This document shows, piece by piece, positions 26,369 to 39,469 of a stretch of DNA of 64,000 nucleotides; position 1 is the stretch's first letter; every line of letters begins with the position of its first letter. The DNA is from Drosophila pseudoobscura (lineage: Eukaryota > Arthropoda > Insecta > Diptera > Drosophilidae). The notes beneath the pieces were generated by a model. It saw only the letters and a list, made by a program, of their open reading frames with translations, was not told the origin of the DNA and searched no databases. The DNA is taken from the NCBI RefSeq assembly GCF_009870125.1, contig NC_046683.1, positions 8,804,001 to 8,868,000 on the forward strand, written 5' to 3'. A program made the translations under genes and the position numbers.

Positions 26369-29353
26369 TTAAGTGGGTGAAAGTTTGTCAATGTGTGAAA
26401 CCGCAAAAAAAAAATATTGACTTGAACCAAAAATGCTTGATTAACTCTTTCGTAATTTTAATGGGAGGCCATTTAAACCAAGGACAACAGCTATTAAAAG
26501 TCCATCCGAATGTCTGGATACCCTAACAGATCTGGCTGAACTTTCTTTGAAAGAAAATAGTCCTATGTCCATTAGCCCTAAGACAGTGCCAGTGGGTTTT
26601 CAGTATCCGATATCAATCAATTTTCCATAAGACTTTACTCGATAATTTATTATAATTTTTATGACAAATAAAGGCCCACAATTTGTGGTGCAAAGTCATC
26701 CCAAAAGTTCACAGAACCTATCATATATGGATAGCCTTACAGATTATTTTGCTAATCGAAATGCCATTACCAGAGACCGCAGCAGAGCCGCTCATAAACG
26801 ACTTTTTTACACCTCAACCGCAGAAAAAAAACAAACAAACAAGAACGAGAACAGGAACAGGAAAAACAGAGCAGTCCAGGACAAAGGATCCTCGTCGAAT
26901 GTGATGCAACAATCGCGGCTAAAAAGCCAAGGCCCGAGACAATGGCCCACTGGACAGGACAGGACAGGGCCGGTCCGTTGTTGGGTTCCATAAAACATTG
27001 CTCCAGTTTTTTGACCAATTTTTAGTGCAGTTTTTTGTGAGCATACCGTTTTTTCCATTGGCCCAACAAAAGAGCCATCTATTTCGGGGAATCGGCGACC
27101 CCGGGCCGAGGATCCGCTGAGGCAATTACAGGGAAATGCAGAGCAAAAATCTACAACTTTGTTACAGTTTTTTCTGTTGTTGTTGGACCATGGCTCATTG
27201 TAGGACCGGAATCCGCAGTGTTTTATGAGCGGGCTTGTTAAAAAAAATCATAAAAATTATTTAGATCTAGATCAGGTCTCAGCCTCCGCCTCCGCCTCCG
27301 TCTCCGCCTCAGCCTCATTTGAGGCTCATAAATCTCAGCTCACGGAAACTGAGAAACTGACCTACAAATAGCACCAAAAAACATAAAGAAAAAAAAAACC
27401 GAGAAGGGACACGAAAAAACAAAACGCAAATTGAAAATTCCGAGAACAACAGTGTCCAGCAAGGACTTGCGTAATAATTTGCATGTTTTTTCTCTTTTCT
27501 TTTTTCCAACGCTCCTTCGAATTTTTTTTCTCTCTCCTCCAGTGTACGTTATTCTCGATTTGCATCGGGGCTTCGGGCTTCAGGCTTCATTCATGGCATA
27601 CCAGAGCAGAGCAGAGCAGAGATCCTGGTCTCTAAGGACCGTATCAGGGCGAATATATTGCCCTAGAAAAATTACCTAAGAAGTGTAAAACGAGAGCATC
27701 ATAAAATGCAACAGACAGAGGGGATGCCATGCTGTGATTGTGTTCTACTTTTTTGCATGTTTTGCTTGTCCCACAATAAACCCGCCATAGAAATGGTATT
27801 TTTTCAGTCTAAAAAGTTCGAAACGAAGATTCAAACTAATTGAGGCGGGTGGTGCTTGGTGTTTGCGGATCTTTATGATGGATTGATCCCTAAACGACTG
27901 GAGAGTCGCTCTGACCTCATAAAAATTTCCCAAAAAACCAGATAACGACAACGAGCACCGGCCGAAGAGAAGCCAAAAAAAAACAAAAATACACTGAGGA
28001 TGCACTAAAAATTGGTCAGGAAACTGGAGCACAGTCCAGCGTCCAGTCCCTGGTCTCAGGGCCACCTCAGTAGGCAACAAAAAATGTAGCAGTAGGAGGA
28101 AGTGGGTGGGTTGTCTTTGTTCTTTGTGCAATTCATTTGCAAAAATGCCAGCACCACCTGCTGTTTATTGCCAACATGTCGCGATTTTTTTTGCTCTCCC
28201 CTGGCCCCCTGCACCCTGTTTGGTGTTCCCCCGTTTTAACACATGTTCCGCCCAGATCCGAGGGGGAGTTCGGCTCATTCTAACCCCCAGAAAACGAGAA
28301 GCTCGTTAAAGCCAGCGAAATGTAAAAAAACGAAGCAAGGAAGGAAGGGCCACAAGAGCATAGGGAGATGTGTGGCATAGTAGTCCTCGGAGGAAGAGTG
28401 GCATTTTTCTGTTTGTGTTAATAATTTGACATTTTATTAGTCAACATTGGGCCATAAACAGAGAGCCTGAGAGAAGTGGGAGAAATGAGAGAAATGAAAA
28501 TTCAGATGAATTTTTAACTGCCAAAAAAGAGTGGCGGATCCAGGGATCCATTGCTCAATCATAAAATACCCATAAAACCCTCAGTAGCGATTGGGTTAGC
28601 TATTGTTTCTCTATTATCTAGTATCTCGCGTTGAAACACTGTCTTCAAACCCGATATGAACACTACAAGATGGCGAAATGGGCAACGATCGATGGACTCT
28701 TCCAGGAACACTTTGTAATGGCTGTGGGATCGAACTTGGACTAGAAATCCATCCCATACAGCGATATAAATGTATATACCATATCCCATAGCTGGCGATA
28801 TATCTTTCCAGATTGAAGCACTCATTGCCGCAGTGGCAGGGACAGGCGGAGAGCCTAAGAGGCCGCAGGCACTCGATTAAGACATCCAAGATGGAGCTTT
28901 GGAATTGCCAGGAGATGATGCAACCGATCTCTCTACCGACGAAAGGCGGGTCTAAGAGATGTATATCGATGTCGAAGCCCTAACTGATTTCACATTTAGC
29001 CAATAAACCGCACAAATTACAAACAAATCTGGCTCGAACCTTTCCTAGCCTAGGATCACATAGAATGTGGCCCCCCTTGAATGGAAATATGTGTGCCCCG
29101 CCCACAACCACATGGAAGTACTCCCTGGCGTGTACTAGGTGTTTAAAAGCCCCCCACACCCCCGGGGAGAAGAATGTGGCGCATAATCGCGAGAAATGTT
29201 CATGTTCCTATGGCTGTTCCTGTAATTTGTTTGGCATTTGTTTGGGGTTCACTTTGGATTTAATGGGGCGGGTGTGGGTGCGGGGGCTGGGGCGGTACTC
29301 ATTTGTTGGGGCGTCATAATATATGGTCTCCGATTGCATAAGGCCCTCCAGCA

Positions 29354-29377
29354 TGTGTGTGTGTGTCCGTGTGTGTG
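29354..29377. repeat. (GT)n microsatellite
   Basis: GT repeat broken once by CC. Confidence 0.85.
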
Positions 29378-29523
29378 CCCTGTGTTGGTGTTGTTTGTAT
29401 GCTTAGCATGATTGCATGGGGTTGCATGGGGGAGCCGTGGCTTTTTGTATGCAAAACGTTACGTGTTCAGTTTCGGTTGTTGTTTATTTGAACTGCCTTC
29501 AGCTGAATGCCTCCTTCGGAACA

Positions 29524-29542
29524 CCCCCCCCCCCCCCCCCCC
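29524..29542. repeat. Homopolymer of 19 C
   Basis: An uninterrupted C run, very rare in Drosophila. Its true length is doubtful because such runs are hard to sequence. Confidence 0.85.
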
Positions 29543-30799
29543 ACTGGCCTGGTGTAATCCTTTGGCAGGGTCCTGGGTGGCGATGGCTGCAAAATGCTCA
29601 ACACAACACAAACGCCCCGACCGCCGCACACAAGCCTTTTTCTTGGCCATGTTCGCTGACATTTTCGCGTTTGGGCTTTGTCAGCAACGTCCTTGCCGGC
29701 TGTCATTCCATTTTGCATTCACAAGGAGCCCAGAAGAAGGCCGGGAGAGGGCCGGGAGAGGGCCAGGAGCTGAGGCAACAACACTCAAACGGCACAAAAG
29801 GTGATTGCGATTGCGAATTCCGTTGACGTTTTTATGGCGCATTCAGTAAACCAAACAATTGCCAAGCGCGGCAGCGGCAACGGCAACGAAAACGGCAACT
29901 CCTTCGCTCGTCTCGAATGCAAACACACAGATACATGGCACACACAGACACTTACCTTGCCATTGTTGAACTCCACAGAACAGGGCTAGAACTCCGCGAC
30001 ATTCGAGCATTTTTCCGCCCAAACAGGACAATGGCAAAAGGATTTGCTCAAGCATGAAGCGGGCCACATCCCACACCCGCACACCCTTCCATCCGTTTTT
30101 TATCCACCTTTCTCCTTCTCTTTCTCCTGTTTGTTTTTTTTGTGCAAATTTTTATGGTTTGTTTAACAAAACGCAACGTTATATAAGCCCAGGAAAGGAA
30201 GGAGCAGCGCTGACTTAGCCAGAAACAGGAAAAGGGAAAAATATCAACAGAAACCTCTGAAGATAGACACAAGGATGAAAGGGCTGGCCTGGCCCGGCCC
30301 AGCCTGGTGGAAGGAAGAGGTGAAGTGCGAGGGTTAAGAGTTAGCGGGAAAGTGTCCTTGACTTTCGCCCAGAGGGAAATATCCAGCGAAAGTTGCAAAA
30401 ATTAACTCTAATGGAACTCTGACTTTCCTTCGAAATCTATTATCCATTATCTATGGTACCATCATGCAATTTTTGCTGTTTGCGGAGAGGTCTTCTCCCT
30501 CCATTGTGTCCAAGGCGTCCCTCAAACCATACGGCAATACTACACTTATTTCAAGGAACTTCCTCTATGGTATGTGATCCTTCGTGGCTTACATTGATGG
30601 AAAAAAGGTACACCTTTTTGATTGGAAATTAATGTCGTATTTTAATAGATTTATTTGCAAATCCCTGGCACCGATCAAATATTTAATAAAATGTTAATGG
30701 GTCGGCAAGGGTTGACCAGTTACAAGGGTAAAACGGGGGAAACTCCATACTGTTTATCTTAAATTAACATAAATAGCGCTAAATAATTAAAGAAGCGGC

Positions 30800-31215
30800 A
30801 ACCCTATCAGCTGTTTAGTGAAACAAGTAAGGAAAACAATGCAAAAAGTGGCAAAAACCAGAACACACAATAGAATAATTGTTATTTATATTTAATTCAA
30901 CAAAAAAATGTACTCCTACAGTCCTACAATTTGCAGGTTACAAACAGCACTCAAACGCTTGGCAACACTGTATTTCTGCTGGAAGAACTGTAGGAAGAGA
31001 GTGCAAGAACCTTTGCCGGACGAGTGTATAGTGTGTATAGAGATTGGAGTTTTAGGTCCAGTCCTGATAAGGTACAGGCAGGGCCACGGGTCCGTAAAGA
31101 CTTCAAGAAGTTAGCTGCTCTCCTTCGGACCTTAGTGACGCGGATCGTGCTATCCAAAAGTAGGCTCACAGGACAGCATCAGGACAGGCACGCTAAATAT
31201 TTTATACCATAAGCT
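30800..31215 (+). other. Possible cryptic promoter and small ORFs
   Basis: ATCAGCTGTT near 30808 matches the Drosophila E-box core-promoter motif AWCAGCTGWT. About 90 bp later an ATG at 30908 opens a 68-codon basic frame (to 31114). An overlapping frame, 31024-31212, continues with Lys/Arg/Leu-rich sequence but lacks an ATG. Neither resembles a family I know. It could be a small gene, a decayed one or chance. Confidence 0.15.
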
Positions 31216-31731
31216 AGTAAAATTTCATGAATTTAGTCAGTGGCCAGCAGCAGACAAATACCTATGAAATAAGAAGAAAGAAATACTCTTGTAACCCAGG
31301 CAGTTCTTAATCTTTGGCCAATGATTAGCCATGTCAACTGTCTGTCTGGCTGTCAGCTTCAGGCTGGGACCGGTCCTCGGCATGAGGGGCATCATTAACA
31401 TAACACCCGTAACCGTTGGCATGTCCTAGGTCCTGTGTCCTGTGTCCTGTGTGCTGTGTGTGTGTCCTATCCTCAAGTGGCCACTTGGCTTTGGCACTCG
31501 TGTAAATCTACACAAATCGCTCGACAAATTTGCCATAAATCCAAATCATTTGCCCAGATTCTCATTTCGCAAAAATGTCAAATGCACATTAACGGACAAA
31601 CAACAAAAGCAGCGGACTTTGAATGGGAATAGAGAGATGATGTCGATGTGGATGAGGATGAGGAGCCCCTCGTCGTCGGACAGAGTTACATATTTGACGG
31701 GGGATGAGAATGAGATTGCCAAACACCAGCA

Positions 31732-31766
31732 GACACACACACACACAGAGAGAGGGAGAGAGAGAA
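31732..31766. repeat. (CA)n-(GA)n compound microsatellite
   Basis: A CA tract passes directly into a GA tract. Confidence 0.85.
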
Positions 31767-32057
31767 AATGGTCAAAATGGGAAAGCCGTGCGAATTACAA
31801 AATTGAAAATATGACAACACACAACGGAGGGTCCTCAATGGATTTTGGATGCCGGACAGGGGTCTGCTACTGTCCGGCTGCTGCTTAGAGCTATCTGCTC
31901 TTCCTGTGCTGTCGCTTCCGGCCTTCCTGCCAATATTGTCAATGCAGTTTGACAGGCAGCAGCCGAGAAACAGAATCCGATTCCGATTCCTATTCCTATT
32001 CCTATGCCGAGCGGAGAGCTGTCAGCCCATCTATCCCAGCCATCCATCCATCTCCAT

Positions 32058-32086
32058 CCAGCCAGCCAGCCAGCCAGCCAGCCAGC
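32058..32086. repeat. (CCAG)n repeat
   Basis: About seven tetranucleotide units, preceded by CCAT repeats. Confidence 0.85.
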
Positions 32087-32687
32087 AGCAGGCCAACAAT
32101 TGAACATATTTCGCTGACATTTTAATTAATTTGACACTCGTCCGCACGTTTTGGTTTCCAGCCATAGGCATACCCATGGCCATATGGATGTGGCCAAGGA
32201 TGAGGGTATTACGCGGCATTTGCCACTTTTTGCCCGCCTTTTACCCGGTGGCAACATTTAATAAAACTTAATCACAAAAATAAATGACAACATGGGCAAG
32301 GGAGGATGGGCAATGGGTATGGCGATATGTACTGTTTTCGGAGGAGTACTCCACGGCTTTAGGGGTGTCTCTTGGCGAGCCTTTTCATCGCTTGATACGA
32401 ACGAGAAAGGATTCAAGAAGGATCAGCTGTTTGGAGCATCTCTCTATACAAAAAAGGTGTGACCAGGCAGCAAAGAAAGGGCCACTCCCGCTCTGAAATG
32501 GTCACTCTTTACTCTTTATGGAAACCCCAGATTGCAGATCCTTGATAGTTCATTTCATAAAAGATTACAGCATTGTTTCAATACAAAATTAGTGTTTGAA
32601 TGTTTTGCAAACTTCTCAAAACGCTCCTCCCCCACGAATCGCGAACCCTTTTCAGGATCTGCTTAAAGTGTTTTGTGATCACTTTCG

Positions 32688-32700
32688 CTGTGATCCGTGA
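32688..32700 (+). repeat. GATC-rich motif CTGTGATCCGTGA, copy 2
   Basis: Exact match to the 13-mer at 20662-20674. Confidence 0.6.
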
Positions 32701-33050
32701 AAACTCGGTCACGGGCGCGTCCAAAGTCAGATAATTAAAACTAAACCCTTTCGAACGGCCGCGCCTCCCTCAACAATCGCTCGCCCACATTCCCGAGATC
32801 CTCCTCGTCTTTGGGTTTCGGGCGAAGGACAGCACACACGCCCACGCCCACGCACGCAGGAAAAAGGCACTAAGTCGGGGCCGGGCCGGGCCGGTCCAGG
32901 CTGGGCCGAGTATTCGGGCGCAAATGTTAATTACCAACTTTGGATAGCGGAACCAAAGTAAGCCACACTTTCCGGAAAGCCGGACTAAGCCACGGAGAGA
33001 GTCAAAGGATTAGAGCAGGATCTGGCTGGATCAGGCCGAGAAGTCACAGA

Positions 33051-33063
33051 TCACGGATCACAG
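33051..33063 (-). repeat. GATC-rich motif, copy 3 (inverted)
   Basis: TCACGGATCACAG is the exact reverse complement of the 13-mer at 20662-20674. Confidence 0.6.
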
Positions 33064-34559
33064 TCCCGAGGCGATCGCGGCGATCGAGGCGAAAGGGGTG
33101 CGGCTTTGTTTTCAAAATAAACAAATTGCAAATGCATACGAGATCCGATCCGGAGCAGAGATCCCGAACAGATCGAGAGCAGAGCGCAACGGCAGGAAGG
33201 TCGGTGGCAACGCCCCCCGGCTCATGTGTGGGTGTGATGTCCTTGCCGGCGACCGCGGGGGCTGCCTTAATTGCCTGCAACTAATTATGAATAGGAGGCA
33301 GCAGCCTCAGTTTTCGAAACGAGTTGAGAGAAAAGGAAAGGAGTAAGGACGGCACATGCGAGCACCCCGGACCATAACCCTCGCCCAGGACACACTACTG
33401 TTTGTCCTTGCCGCGATTGTCGTCATTGTTGTTTGCAATTGTCATCTTTATAGATGATGCCATTGTCCGCTCAGCCGCCGCACCCGTTAAACTCGGCCGG
33501 ATTAGTGGGAGAGCGCGAGAAAGGATTAAAACGAAATTAGAAAGGATGCAGGTAAGAGAGAGGTACCCGAGACCAGGCCCATGGACACACGAGGGGAGAA
33601 AGAGAGGGCCTGAACCGAAGGAAATTCAACGAAATTGCAGTTCCCTTTATTCTATGACAGGCCCTATATTAAACGGAATGGAATGCCAATCAAACCCTGT
33701 TCAGGATCCTTAAAAATCCACACAGGTTCGATAGAAGTTTTCATCTATTAAAGCGCCATTACTACTATTATTTCTTGGGGGAAAGCACGTGCTGGATGTC
33801 CTTAAAGTTGGGCGAGTGAAGAAGCAGGACCACCCTTCATGCTGATCAGGAATATGAATATTCAGGAGCTTGACAAACTTCTGGGGCGAAAATTATATCA
33901 CTTCTCCCCCCACGAAGGGGGTAGAAAAGGGGCAAGAAAGTGAAAATTGAAATGGAAATTAATCATGCGGGAGCGTTAAGTATTTGAAAACTTGGAAACC
34001 TGTTCAATTATGCAAGCGGTAGAGCTGAGGATGAACTCGAGGAGCTCCACCCACGTTCGAGAGGGCGACAAATTCTCATCATTAATGCAAGCCCCAGAGA
34101 GGAAAAGAGTTGGGGAAATTAAAGCGCCCCCGAGCGCACTTGGGGGGTGACAGAAAGGATTTTCAAGGACAACTCGAACCACATTAAGAGCCTTAATGCC
34201 AGCTCTCCGTTCTCTCCGCTTCGTTTCCTTTTTTTTTTTTTTTGGTTGGCTCATAAAACGCCGCTTAATGCGACTCTTGTCAATAATCAATTTTCACTGA
34301 GCCGCTTCGCCTAATAATGCCAATTTATTTTCATGGCGGAAAAAAAGAGTGGAACCAGAGGCAGGACCAGAACCAGGACATATCAACGGAAGGGGTTGCT
34401 AAAAAGGGGTCACATACTGGTCTCTGTACGCTCGTACACGTGTCCTGGCAATTTATCTGTTTGATTTTCAGCTATGCGAAGTCGCCTGCCAAAGCCCAGA
34501 GAGAGCCTTGCCGGAATAAGTCGCGGACAAATCGCCTAAGATAAGCGAATCGGCATCCG

Positions 34560-34848
34560 TATGGGAATCAATTTGAAGATAGATCCGTATACATATGTAT
34601 ATGCTTTTATGTATGGGAAACAGTCAAAAGGATAGCTCTATGAAGGAGGTATGGAGGGCCTGCGAAGCGAGTGAGCCGGGGGTTGACTTGCCCCTTGGTA
34701 CATATTTATGGCAATCCGCAAAAAGATATAGTTATTCATACGAGAATCGGTAAGTATTTTTAGGGATCAAAAATGTATAGATTACTCTATGGGAATCACA
34801 TTGAGATAGATCTGTAAATCTGTATGGGAATCAATGCAAGAGATATGG
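34560..34848. repeat. Three degenerate TATGGGAATCA repeats
   Basis: Related segments start at 34560, 34788 and 34822 with TATGGGAATCA and continue with GATAGATC-type words. One copy of the 20-bp GC-rich repeat sits between the first and second. Confidence 0.6.
34667..34686 (-). repeat. 20-bp GC-rich dispersed repeat, copy A
   Basis: The plus strand reads GCGAGTGAGCCGGGGGTTGA, the exact reverse complement of copies B and C. It could be a terminal piece of an unrecognised mobile element. Confidence 0.75.
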
Positions 34849-37130
34849 AATAAACAGATAAAGATTTAAATTAAATACAAATAAGAGTCAAGATAGATAG
34901 ACAGAATAATCATTTGGTATAAAATACAGCAGGGAAGGGCATTAAAATGTATTTAACTAGAGTATAAATAGATTTATGGAAAATTCAGAGGGTTTCTTTT
35001 TATAAAATCATAAACCAAGGCTTGATGAAAGTCCTGAGAAGAGACTTGTAGGAAATATATTATTACACTTTATTTAAATGACGTTTCTGTACCTCGTTTA
35101 GGGGTTTAATTTGAAGATTAGACGATTTAAAGGGAATATCAAACAAAACGGCATTCAATTATTTGATTAATGAATGCCAGAAAGACTCTTTTTAATCAGG
35201 ATATAAATGTATCTATGTAGCTGCTCGGGAAATTACTTGAGGACAATCATTCATTGAGGAGCAGCACAAACCTCTCCTATTAACCTCTCAAGTGCCGTAC
35301 GAGTCACATTTTCATCTTAAAAACACCCAAAAAACAAAAAACAGAGCAAACTTCCAGATACACTCGTACAAGAGGAACAATGTCCGATTCTTCAGAGAAA
35401 GAATGACCAAGTCATGGAGCGGAATCGAGAGTAACATCTTCATTCGGCAGATGGCCCACCCAAATGCTGGCTAAACTCTTTTGTGGCCAGGATCCGTATG
35501 CTGGATGCGGTGGTGGCCAGCAGCAGTTAATCAATGGCCAGGCGATGGACAAAGCCCATGCAGGTGGGCCCTCCGGCGGCGGCCCTCGAGTGGCTGGGCC
35601 TATTGACGAGGTGACAGGGCCAAAAAGAAGCTGCCAGAATGGCCAGGATATTGACTTCATTTGGCCACACGCACAATCCTAATGACAACAATTAGTCCAA
35701 ACAAAAATTGCAGTCTGCAGAGAGAGAGAGAGAGCCACGGGAGAGACTGTGACGGGGAATGGGACTCTGGCGGGGCAAGTGCAGCCATGGAAAGGGCAGC
35801 AGGAGACTCGAGCACTCGACAACATAATCAGAGAACGGTCGGCCACGTGGGGTGCCCAAGATCACCAGGACCAGTGAGGACCAGCCAGGACCAGTCAGGA
35901 CATGCGGCGAAGCGTGAAAAGAGTGAGAGGGACAAATGGCGCAAAAATTGCAAACGGCATGAGATTCGGTATGAGAGACACTTCAATTATGAGTAAGGTA
36001 AATATTTGTGTAAAAACAACGCAACAGGATATCCATTGAGAGGACCCCTGACCCCCGAGAGCGGCAGAGGGAGCGACAGAGGGAGCGGGAGGGGTAGAGC
36101 AGTATCAAAATGTGCCCATGTGTGAGTGCGACTCAGTTTCTGGGCATTTGAATAACTCAATTTGACACAAGTCAATGGATGAGCAGCCGCCAGGGCCACC
36201 CCGGAAGTCCACCAGAAACCGTAGAGCTGTAGTACCGTATACAGTGCCGTGGCTCTGGTGGTGGTGGTGGTGCCAGGATACTCTTGGACTCTTGCTCTGC
36301 AAATCATTGCAATCCCTGCAGCTGTCTTTCTCTTTTGACAGGAGTCAGAGATTGCGAGTGCGAGTGTGCTGCCTGCCATTTACGGCTAAGGATCATTTTT
36401 GGCAAACGTCTGAAATTGCGTAAGCCATAAAAATCCAGACCAGGCCAGGCCAGGCCAGGACGAGTTCTGCGAACAAGGAGCCCTGCGAATCCTTCGCGTG
36501 TCAGCCTAAAAAACTGCACGCAACTAGAAGTTCCACAAGTCCCATAAAAAATCTATATGCGCCCAAAACGAAACAAAAAGGATATGTATATCCACGCGTG
36601 TAGGCCGCATATCATAAAAACAAAAAATAGAAAACGAAAGAAAAGAAAAATCAGCAGCATCAGGGGGAAAATTCGCGGAAACTTTCACCCAAAAAATTCG
36701 AAAAAAAACGAAGAGAAAAACATTACGCAAAACGCAATCGCGTGTGTCCGGCCGCGGCGGCGGCCCTTGTAAATCAAATAATAAAAAAATAACGAAATTT
36801 GCCTTGGTTTCGGTGAGCCTTGAGTTCAGTTTTTTAGAGTTCTGTATCTCAGTTTTTTCTCTTTGTTCTACGATTTTTTGGCACATTTTTTTAGCGCGAA
36901 AAAAAAATACACGTCAGCAAAAAGTAGACCTTTATGGCTTGAGCAACATTAGAAGGATCAGAAGGTTTATGGCCGAGGGGACTAGATGATGTAACCGTCG
37001 AAGAAGAAGATCGCTCCGTGTGGGCCGGGCCATAAACGGCCAGCAGCCGCCCGCTAATGAAGTGCGACAGAAGGCCGACAGGGAACTGGCAGGAAAGAGA
37101 GCGAGCACGAGTACGAGCTTAGCTCGAGCG

Positions 37131-37150
37131 TCAACCCCCGGCTCACTCGC
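37131..37150 (+). repeat. 20-bp GC-rich dispersed repeat, copy B
   Basis: TCAACCCCCGGCTCACTCGC, identical to copy C. Copies A and B are inverted relative to each other, 2.48 kb apart end to end. Confidence 0.75.
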
Positions 37151-39436
37151 CTTGCTCGGAGAGCATTAAGCAACTCTCAAAGGAACTCTTTTTTTGCTGA
37201 ATCTTCAAGAACTCCCGAACCTCATCTTCTCAATGGCAGTATCCAATTAAAACACTTTCCAAATTCCAATCCGGCATCAACCTAATCTCTACTCTGAGCC
37301 CCTGGCATCAATGTCAGGGCAGATCAACACCCGCCTCGAATGTGATTGTGTGAATGTGCCACTGAAGTGATTCCCGGCTTCTGTTGCACGCGGGTCTAGT
37401 GCCGTTTGACATGTCAGATAATCGAATGCAAGCAACTCTGACCTCCAGATATGCTCGTATGTGGAGGGGCAAAACAACCCTTAAAACTGAGTGAGTGCCA
37501 GAGCCATATAATTAGTGTAATTACCTCAACAGCCTACTAAAATTGAGAAAAATGCAAACAAAAATTAAGAAATCACAACATTTATATCCCCCTGTCAACG
37601 AGCCCAGGTCCGCTCTCTCTCTCTGTCGCACCGTTCCCCCTCGGTCCACACAGAGATCCTGACAATGGGCAGAAATAGAATTCCGCTGCCCCTGGCCCCT
37701 GGTGCTCCTTTTCCACCGAACAATTGAATCGACAGGCATCTAATGACAGGGTGGATTGCAATTTTTCGCTTTAATTTCAGTGCCAACTTCTGTTCGGTTC
37801 GGATCTGCTTCCCTTTCTGTACTGTTCTGTTCTATTCTGTGAGTTCTTTCAGAAGACGACGCATAAATAAATGAAACTTTGCAGTTGCATTGTCAGCATC
37901 GTCCAAAGAGATTCGTTATAAATTATTGTACGTACATTGGCTGGCAACTTCCGCCTTAGATCTACCCCTTACATACACGAGTACTGGCTAATTGTGAGGC
38001 GGCATCAGGCAGATGATGTTGCCAAAAAAAAAAAGAAAAAAAAAGCAAAAAGCAAAACGCAATCATTAGGGCTGGCTGCTCAAAAAGTGCTGCCATCATG
38101 CAGAGGTACAAATGCGTGCCATCTCCTTTGGGCCATTTACATGGAATTCTCGGGATCCTTTGCTTGAAAATATTTTGGCTGTAGCATAATTAACGCCTAA
38201 TGAAAATATTTTGGTCGGCGGCACAACTCTTTGAAATGCCAGCCACACAGCAAGCTTCAACCCCACCCAGCAAAACAAATTTGCATTGTCTCTATCTTTT
38301 TTTTTTTAGTCGGAAAAGTTACAAAAGATTCCCGCTAGATTTTGGACGCAGAACCCAGAGGTGCCCCAGAGGTCTCAAAGATGGCAAAGGATCGCCGGCA
38401 GCCGAGTAAGTACCAGTGACTAGGCTAGTGATTACGATTGTCCATCGGTTATGACTAATTTAAGGTGGTTTGCGGTCGTCAGTCGAACGTTTTTCTGTAT
38501 TTTTAAATTTCTCGATGGCATGATTTTTTGAAAAATTCAAAATAAATTATTAATGTCTTCTGGTAATGCAACAAATTGTTTTTGGTAGGAATATTATTTT
38601 TAAAGTTTAAAATTTGACAATCATTTTAAAGGCAGATTTTTCTTTAATTTATTTCCAAATTGAATTTCCTTAAGGATTTCTTTCTACAAATAAAAAACTT
38701 TCCAAAAAGTCATTCTATTTTGGCTAAACAAAAGCCTTTTCTGACTATTTTAGAATAAAGGATGAAAAAACTGGAAAACTGTTTTTTTAGTGGGTCAAAA
38801 TTAGTGCATAGAACACCACCATAGAACACCTCTTAGGGAAAAGAAAGCACCGAAGATTGAAGCCCCTACATTTTGTACCTGTAATATATTCGGAAATTAA
38901 TTGAAAAACCTGAAAACTGTACGAATTTTTGTAATTTTTTCGTTTTACAGGGGATGCATATCCATATGTATTTATTAACGTCAAGCCATTGTGGTTAAAT
39001 CTAATGAAAAATGAACCAAAATTATACAAAAACTATTTTTAATGAATGAAATTTTATGAAAATAGACTTTTTGGAAGTATTTTTAATGATTTTTTTATCG
39101 TATATATGTACCTTCTATATTGTATCCTTCCATTTCCATCCACAGAGGTTCAGAAAAACAGAACATCTTCATATAATCCTAACAATTAATTCTAGTTAAT
39201 ATTAGATGCAATCCAGAGCTGCGATTATGTCGGAAAAACAGATGAAATTTACCGGACACAGGCCACAAATCTTGATGGTCTGCGAGTTATCAGAAGTTCT
39301 ACCACGGGCTGGGGGGGATGGGAAGGATGGTGTTGGTAGCCCAGAGCATTACATTACTAAGTAGCAGCAGAAACAACAAAGCCAAGAGGAAAAGTCAGCG
39401 GGGAAGAGGCCAACGCAGGGCCAGGCCAGGGATTGG

Positions 39437-39469
39437 ATGGAGTGGAGTAGAGTGGAGTGGAGTGGAGTG
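39437..39469. repeat. (GGAGT)n repeat
   Basis: Six to seven copies of GGAGT, one with a substitution. Confidence 0.8.

Larger units (their letters stand above)
26023..30799. other. Gene-free runt upstream DNA
   Basis: No gene is seen. The region includes CA/GT arrays, a 19-base C run and scattered CATAAAAA words. Open frames here lack Drosophila codon bias. Confidence 0.55.
31216..34559. other. Gene-free runt upstream DNA with GATC-rich and GGATTA sites
   Basis: No gene is seen. GATC-rich motifs lie at 32688-32700 and 33051-33063. Bicoid-type GGATTA sites lie at 33007-33012, 33499-33504 and 33523-33528. CCAG/CCAT repeats lie at about 32038-32086. Confidence 0.5.

Noticed and set aside
28655..28675. 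CTCF-like word AAGATGGCGA
   Set aside because: Only 11 of 14 core positions match, about what chance allows.
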